Shown here: piece by piece, positions 61,103-64,000 of the stretch | Layout: every line of letters begins with the position of its first letter | Position numbering within the stretch: the stretch's first letter is position 1 | Assembly (NCBI GenBank): GCA_021202515.1 | Contig: JAJQCW010000003.1 | Span: 63,943-127,942, forward strand | Source of the DNA: Clostridiales bacterium | GTDB lineage: Bacteria; Bacillota; Clostridia; Oscillospirales; Oscillospiraceae | Length of the DNA stretch: 64,000 nucleotides | Reading direction: 5' to 3' | Notes under the pieces: generated by a model | The model's database searches: none | What the model was told of the DNA's origin: nothing | Seen by the model: only the letters and a program-made list of their open reading frames with translations | Program-made: the position numbers and the translations under genes

Positions 61103-61824
61103 AGCTCTACATTGTGGGCCTTGGCCCCGGCGGGGGCCAGGATTTGACCTTCCGCGCCAAAGAAGCGCTGGCGGAGAGCGACCTGTTGGTGGGGTACACC
61201 ACTTATATCGACCTGGTGAAGGGAGATTTCCCCGGAAAACCCACCCTCTCCACCCCCATGCGCCGAGAGGAGGAGCGGTGCCGTCTGGCGCTCCAGGCGG
61301 CGGCAGAGCAGACTGTGGCCATGGTCTGTTCCGGCGACCCAGGTGTGTACGGCATGGCCTCCCTGTGCTATGAATTGGCGGGGGAGTACCCGCCTGTGGA
61401 AATTGAGGTGATCCCCGGCGTGACGGCTGCCACCGGCGGCAGCGCGGTGTTGGGCGCACCGCTGAACCACGACTTCGCGGTGATTTCACTCTCTGACCTG
61501 ATGACCCCCATGGAAGTCATTGAAGAACGGCTGGACTGTGCCGCCTGTGGGGACTTTGTTCTCTGCCTGTACAACCCCGCCAGCCACCGGAGGAAAGACC
61601 ACCTGCGCCGGGCCTGCGACATCGTTTTGCGCCACAGGTCGCCGGAGACCCCCTGCGGCTATGTGCAGAACATCGGCCGGGATGGGGAGCGGGCGGTGGT
61701 GTTGCCCCTGTCCCGGCTGCGGGAAGCAGAGGTGGATATGTTTACCACCGTTTATATCGGCAGCAGCCAGACCAAAATCATCGGCGGCAAGCTGGTGACG
61801 CCCCGGGGGTATCTCCAGCGATGA
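61099..61824 (+). CDS. cobJ: Precorrin-3B / cobalt-precorrin-3 C17-methyltransferase
   Basis: 241 residues, tetrapyrrole methylase: YIVGLGPGGGQDLTFRAKEA, MVCSGDPGVYGMASLCYEL, VIPGVTAATGGSAVLGAPLN, CLYNPASHRRKDHLRRACDI. The last two are typical for CbiH/CobJ. ATGA overlaps on both sides with cbiG and cobK. It contracts the macrocycle and methylates C17. Confidence 0.94.
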   Translation: MKLYIVGLGPGGGQDLTFRAKEALAESDLLVGYTTYIDLVKGDFPGKPTLSTPMRREEERCRLALQAAAEQTVAMVCSGDPGVYGMASLCYELAGEYPPVEIEVIPGVTAATGGSAVLGAPLNHDFAVISLSDLMTPMEVIEERLDCAACGDFVLCLYNPASHRRKDHLRRACDIVLRHRSPETPCGYVQNIGRDGERAVVLPLSRLREAEVDMFTTVYIGSSQTKIIGGKLVTPRGYLQR

Positions 61825-62576
61825 GCGGTGAACTGCTGATTTTTGGCGGCACCAGCGAGGGAGCGGAGCTGGCCCGTCTGTTGCCCCAATGGGGCTACCG
61901 GGTCACGGTCAGCGTGGCTACGGACTACGGCGCGCTGATGCTGGCGGACTGCGCCGCAGACGTGCGGGTGGGACGGCTGGACACAGTGGAAATGGCGGCG
62001 CTGATGGCCTCCCGCCCCTTTCTGGCGGTCATCGACGCCACCCACCCCTATGCCAACCAAGCCACAGAGAATATCCGAGCCGCAGCGGAAAAGACTGGTT
62101 TGCCTTACCGTCGGCTGCTCCGCCCGGAGGGGCAGGAGGAACCGGGATGGCTCACCGCCGCTAACGCGCAGGAGGCCGCACAGCGGTTGAATGATTTACC
62201 GGGAAATGTTTTGCTGACCACCGGCAGCAAGGATCTGGCGGCGTTCACTGCCGTGGAGGGGTATGAACAGCGGCTGTGGGTGCGCATCCTCGCCAGCGAG
62301 GAATCGCTGCACCAGGCCCTCTCTCTGGGGTATCCTCCCAACCACATCGTCGCTATGCACGGCCCCTTTTCCAAGGAGCTGAACCTGGCGTTGCTGCGGC
62401 AGTTCCAAATCCAGACGTTGGTGACCAAACGCTCCGGCCGAGCTGGGGGCTTTTGGGAAAAGGCGGAGGCCACCCAGGAGGTCGGGGCGGCGTTGCTGGT
62501 GATCCAGCGGCCCAGCCGGGAGACCGGCCTGACGATGGAAGAATTATTGGAAGAATACAAAGGAGAGACCCTATGA
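61821..62576 (+). CDS. cobK: Cobalt-precorrin-6A reductase
   Basis: 251 residues. CbiJ/CobK pattern: LIFGGTSEGAELARLLPQWG at the N-terminus, VRVGRLDTVEMAALM, VIDATHPYANQATENIRAAA and AMHGPFSKELNLALLRQFQI near the C-terminus with TKRSGRAGGFWEKAEA. NADPH-dependent reduction of the ring. Start ATG overlapping the cobJ stop; ends overlapping cbiET. Confidence 0.94.
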   Translation: MSGELLIFGGTSEGAELARLLPQWGYRVTVSVATDYGALMLADCAADVRVGRLDTVEMAALMASRPFLAVIDATHPYANQATENIRAAAEKTGLPYRRLLRPEGQEEPGWLTAANAQEAAQRLNDLPGNVLLTTGSKDLAAFTAVEGYEQRLWVRILASEESLHQALSLGYPPNHIVAMHGPFSKELNLALLRQFQIQTLVTKRSGRAGGFWEKAEATQEVGAALLVIQRPSRETGLTMEELLEEYKGETL

Positions 62577-63775
62577 AGGTGTACCTGATCGGCGTGGGCA
62601 TGGGCAATCCCGACCTGTTGACGCGGGAGGCGGAGCGGGCCATTCAGGGCAGCGGCCTGCTGCTGGGCGCAGAGCGGCTGCTGGCGGAATTTTCCGGGCT
62701 GAACATCCCCCGAAAGCCGTTGGTGAAGCCGGGAGACATTGCCGCCGCCCTTGCAGACTGGGACGGAGAACAGGCGTCTGTCCTGCTGTCCGGGGACATC
62801 GGATTTTACAGCGGGGCAAAAAGCCTCTACCCGCTGCTGGACGGGTATGAGGTGGTCAGTCTGCCTGGCGTCTCGTCCCTGTCCTACTTCTGCGCCCGGT
62901 GCCATATCCCCTGGCAGGATGTTTACTCCATTTCCTGCCACGGGCGGGACGGGGGCGTCGTCTCCGCCGTCCAGAGCCACGAAAAGACCTTTGCCCTCAC
63001 CGGCGGGGCTTTTCGGGTGGAACAGCTCTGCCGCCAACTGATGGAAGCGGGCCTGGGACGGCTCACCGCCTGGGCGGGGGAGTGGCTCTCCTACCCCAAC
63101 GAGCGGATTTTGCGCAGCACCGTGGCAGAACTGGCAGAGCAGCATTTTGAAAATCTGGCGGTGCTGCTGGTGGAGAACCCTTACCCGATACAGCCAGAAT
63201 TTCAGGCCCCCGGTCTGCCGGATGATGTCTTTCTCCGGGGCAAAGTCCCCATGACCAAGGAAGAAGTCCGCGCCCTGGCGGTGTCCAAGCTCCGGCTTGG
63301 TCGGCGAGACGTGGTCTGGGACGTGGGGGCGGGCACCGGTTCTGTCTCGGTGGAGTGCGCCCTGCGCGTACCGGAGGGTCAGGTCTGCGCCGTAGAGCGG
63401 AAAGCGGACGCGGCCCGTCTGATTTGTCAGAACCGGGACAAGTTCTGTCTCTCCAACCTCCACCTGACGGAAGGCGAGGCCCCCGCCTGTCTGGAGGACT
63501 TGCCCGCCCCGGATCGGGTCTTTGTGGGGGGCAGCGGCGGTCAGCTCCACGGCATCGTCGCCGCAGCGCTGGAGAAGAACGCCGAAGTGCGCGTCGTCGT
63601 TGCCGCCATTACACTGGAGACGCTGACCGCCGCCCTGGACGTGATGAAGCAGTTCCAGTTCCAGGAGACAGAGGTGGTGCAGGTGTCCGTCTCCAAATCT
63701 GCCCAAGTGGGCAGCTATCACATGATGCGGGCGGAAAACCCGGTCTATCTGATTTCCATGGAGCGGCCAGAATGA
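62573..63775 (+). CDS. cbiET: Bifunctional cobalt-precorrin-7 C5-methyltransferase / precorrin-6B C15-methyltransferase (decarboxylating)
   Basis: 400 residues, a fusion of CbiE and CbiT equivalent to CobL. CbiE part (about 1-200): VYLIGVGMGNPDLLTREAER, VLLSGDIGFYSGAKSLYPLL, VSLPGVSSLSYFCAR. CbiT part (about 205-400): PMTKEEVRALAVSKLRLGRR, VVWDVGAGTGSVSVECAL (SAM loop), RVFVGGSGGQLHGIV. AGGAGAG before ATG 62573, which overlaps cobK. Confidence 0.95.
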   Translation: MKVYLIGVGMGNPDLLTREAERAIQGSGLLLGAERLLAEFSGLNIPRKPLVKPGDIAAALADWDGEQASVLLSGDIGFYSGAKSLYPLLDGYEVVSLPGVSSLSYFCARCHIPWQDVYSISCHGRDGGVVSAVQSHEKTFALTGGAFRVEQLCRQLMEAGLGRLTAWAGEWLSYPNERILRSTVAELAEQHFENLAVLLVENPYPIQPEFQAPGLPDDVFLRGKVPMTKEEVRALAVSKLRLGRRDVVWDVGAGTGSVSVECALRVPEGQVCAVERKADAARLICQNRDKFCLSNLHLTEGEAPACLEDLPAPDRVFVGGSGGQLHGIVAAALEKNAEVRVVVAAITLETLTAALDVMKQFQFQETEVVQVSVSKSAQVGSYHMMRAENPVYLISMERPE

Positions 63776-64000
63776 CCCCGCGGCTGCTGATCGCCGGGAC
63801 GGGCAGCGGCTGCGGCAAGACCACCTTCACTTGCGGCGTATTGCAGGCGCTGGTGAATCGGGGCCTGCGGCCTATGGCCTGCAAAAGCGGGCCGGACTAC
63901 ATCGACCCCATGTTCCACAGCCGGGTCATCGGAGCGGAGAGCCGGAATCTGGATTTGTTCTTCTACGGGCCGGACACCACCCGCTATCTCCTGCGCCGCC
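63772..64000 (+). CDS. cbiA: Cobyrinate a,c-diamide synthase (3' end beyond the window)
   Basis: 76 N-terminal residues visible of an expected about 450. P-loop LIAGTGSGCGKTTFTCGVLQ, then ACKSGPDYIDPMFHSRVIG, the CbiA signature of the MinD-like synthetase domain. It amidates the a and c side chains of cobyrinate with glutamine and ATP. ATG 63772 overlaps the cbiET stop (ATGA). Confidence 0.95.
   Translation, partial: MTPRLLIAGTGSGCGKTTFTCGVLQALVNRGLRPMACKSGPDYIDPMFHSRVIGAESRNLDLFFYGPDTTRYLLRR

Overview
The window is GC-rich (roughly 60%) bacterial DNA from a Firmicute, most probably a gut Clostridium of the Oscillospiraceae (Flavonifractor / Pseudoflavonifractor / Lawsonibacter-like). This is inferred from Gram-positive ribosome binding sites (AGGAGG), a sporulation-type M50 protease, the radical-SAM pair TIGR03960/TIGR03936, the order rplS-rbgA-rnhB-yraN, tig-clpP-clpX-lon-ysxC and dnaG-rpoD, an anaerobic (cbi-type) cobalamin operon, and a PurO-type IMP cyclohydrolase. 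No 16S rRNA, tRNA, CRISPR array, prophage or intact insertion sequence was seen, so the species is not fixed.

Layout. 1-7900: end of a TPR-repeat gene, then a minus-strand block of an amidase, rsmA, a phosphatase/acetyltransferase fusion and the pyrimidine genes pyrD-pyrK-pyrF-pyrC read from one clear promoter. 8100-16650: an accessory plus-strand block with an AT-rich structured leader, a DUF4867 cupin-like protein, a GH31 enzyme carrying every diagnostic residue of a sulfoquinovosidase, a three-gene tripartite tricarboxylate transporter (TctC/TctB/TctA) and a fucose-isomerase-like protein. I read it as a sulfoquinovose (plant sulfolipid sugar) uptake and entry locus; it is the most novel part of the window. 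16700-21430: radical-SAM pair, a NERD/zinc-ribbon protein and a SpoIVFB-like protease pair. 21500-27120: rplS, rbgA, rnhB, yraN, a dipeptidase, thrC, a phosphoesterase. 27270-33960: protein quality control (tig, clpP, clpX, lon) plus ysxC. 34280-44430: a peptidase E-like gene, then purine genes on the minus strand (purE-C-F-M-N, DUF1796, purO, stand-alone AICAR transformylase; dCMP deaminase; purD). 44800-53050: mixed single genes (glycosyltransferase, PAP2 phosphatase, lyxose isomerase, yqgF, serine acetyltransferase, hypB, a GH79 glycosidase, an MmcQ protein). 53160-58040: mgtE, dnaG, rpoD. 58110-64000: cbiD-cobM-cbiG-cobJ-cobK-cbiET-cbiA, running off the edge.

How it fits together. Pyrimidine and purine synthesis, proteostasis and replication/transcription genes are ordinary core genome. 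The sulfoquinovose block should import a sulfolipid glycoside, release sulfoquinovose in the cytoplasm and isomerise it, but no sulfosugar-cleaving enzyme is present in the window, so the pathway is incomplete here or continues elsewhere. Two leaders contain small well-formed reading frames that look regulatory: a 27-residue peptide followed by an intrinsic terminator before purE, and a 38-residue proline-rich peptide before mgtE. Three copies of a 240-340 bp intergenic repeat sit beside ysxC, purD and the GH79 gene.
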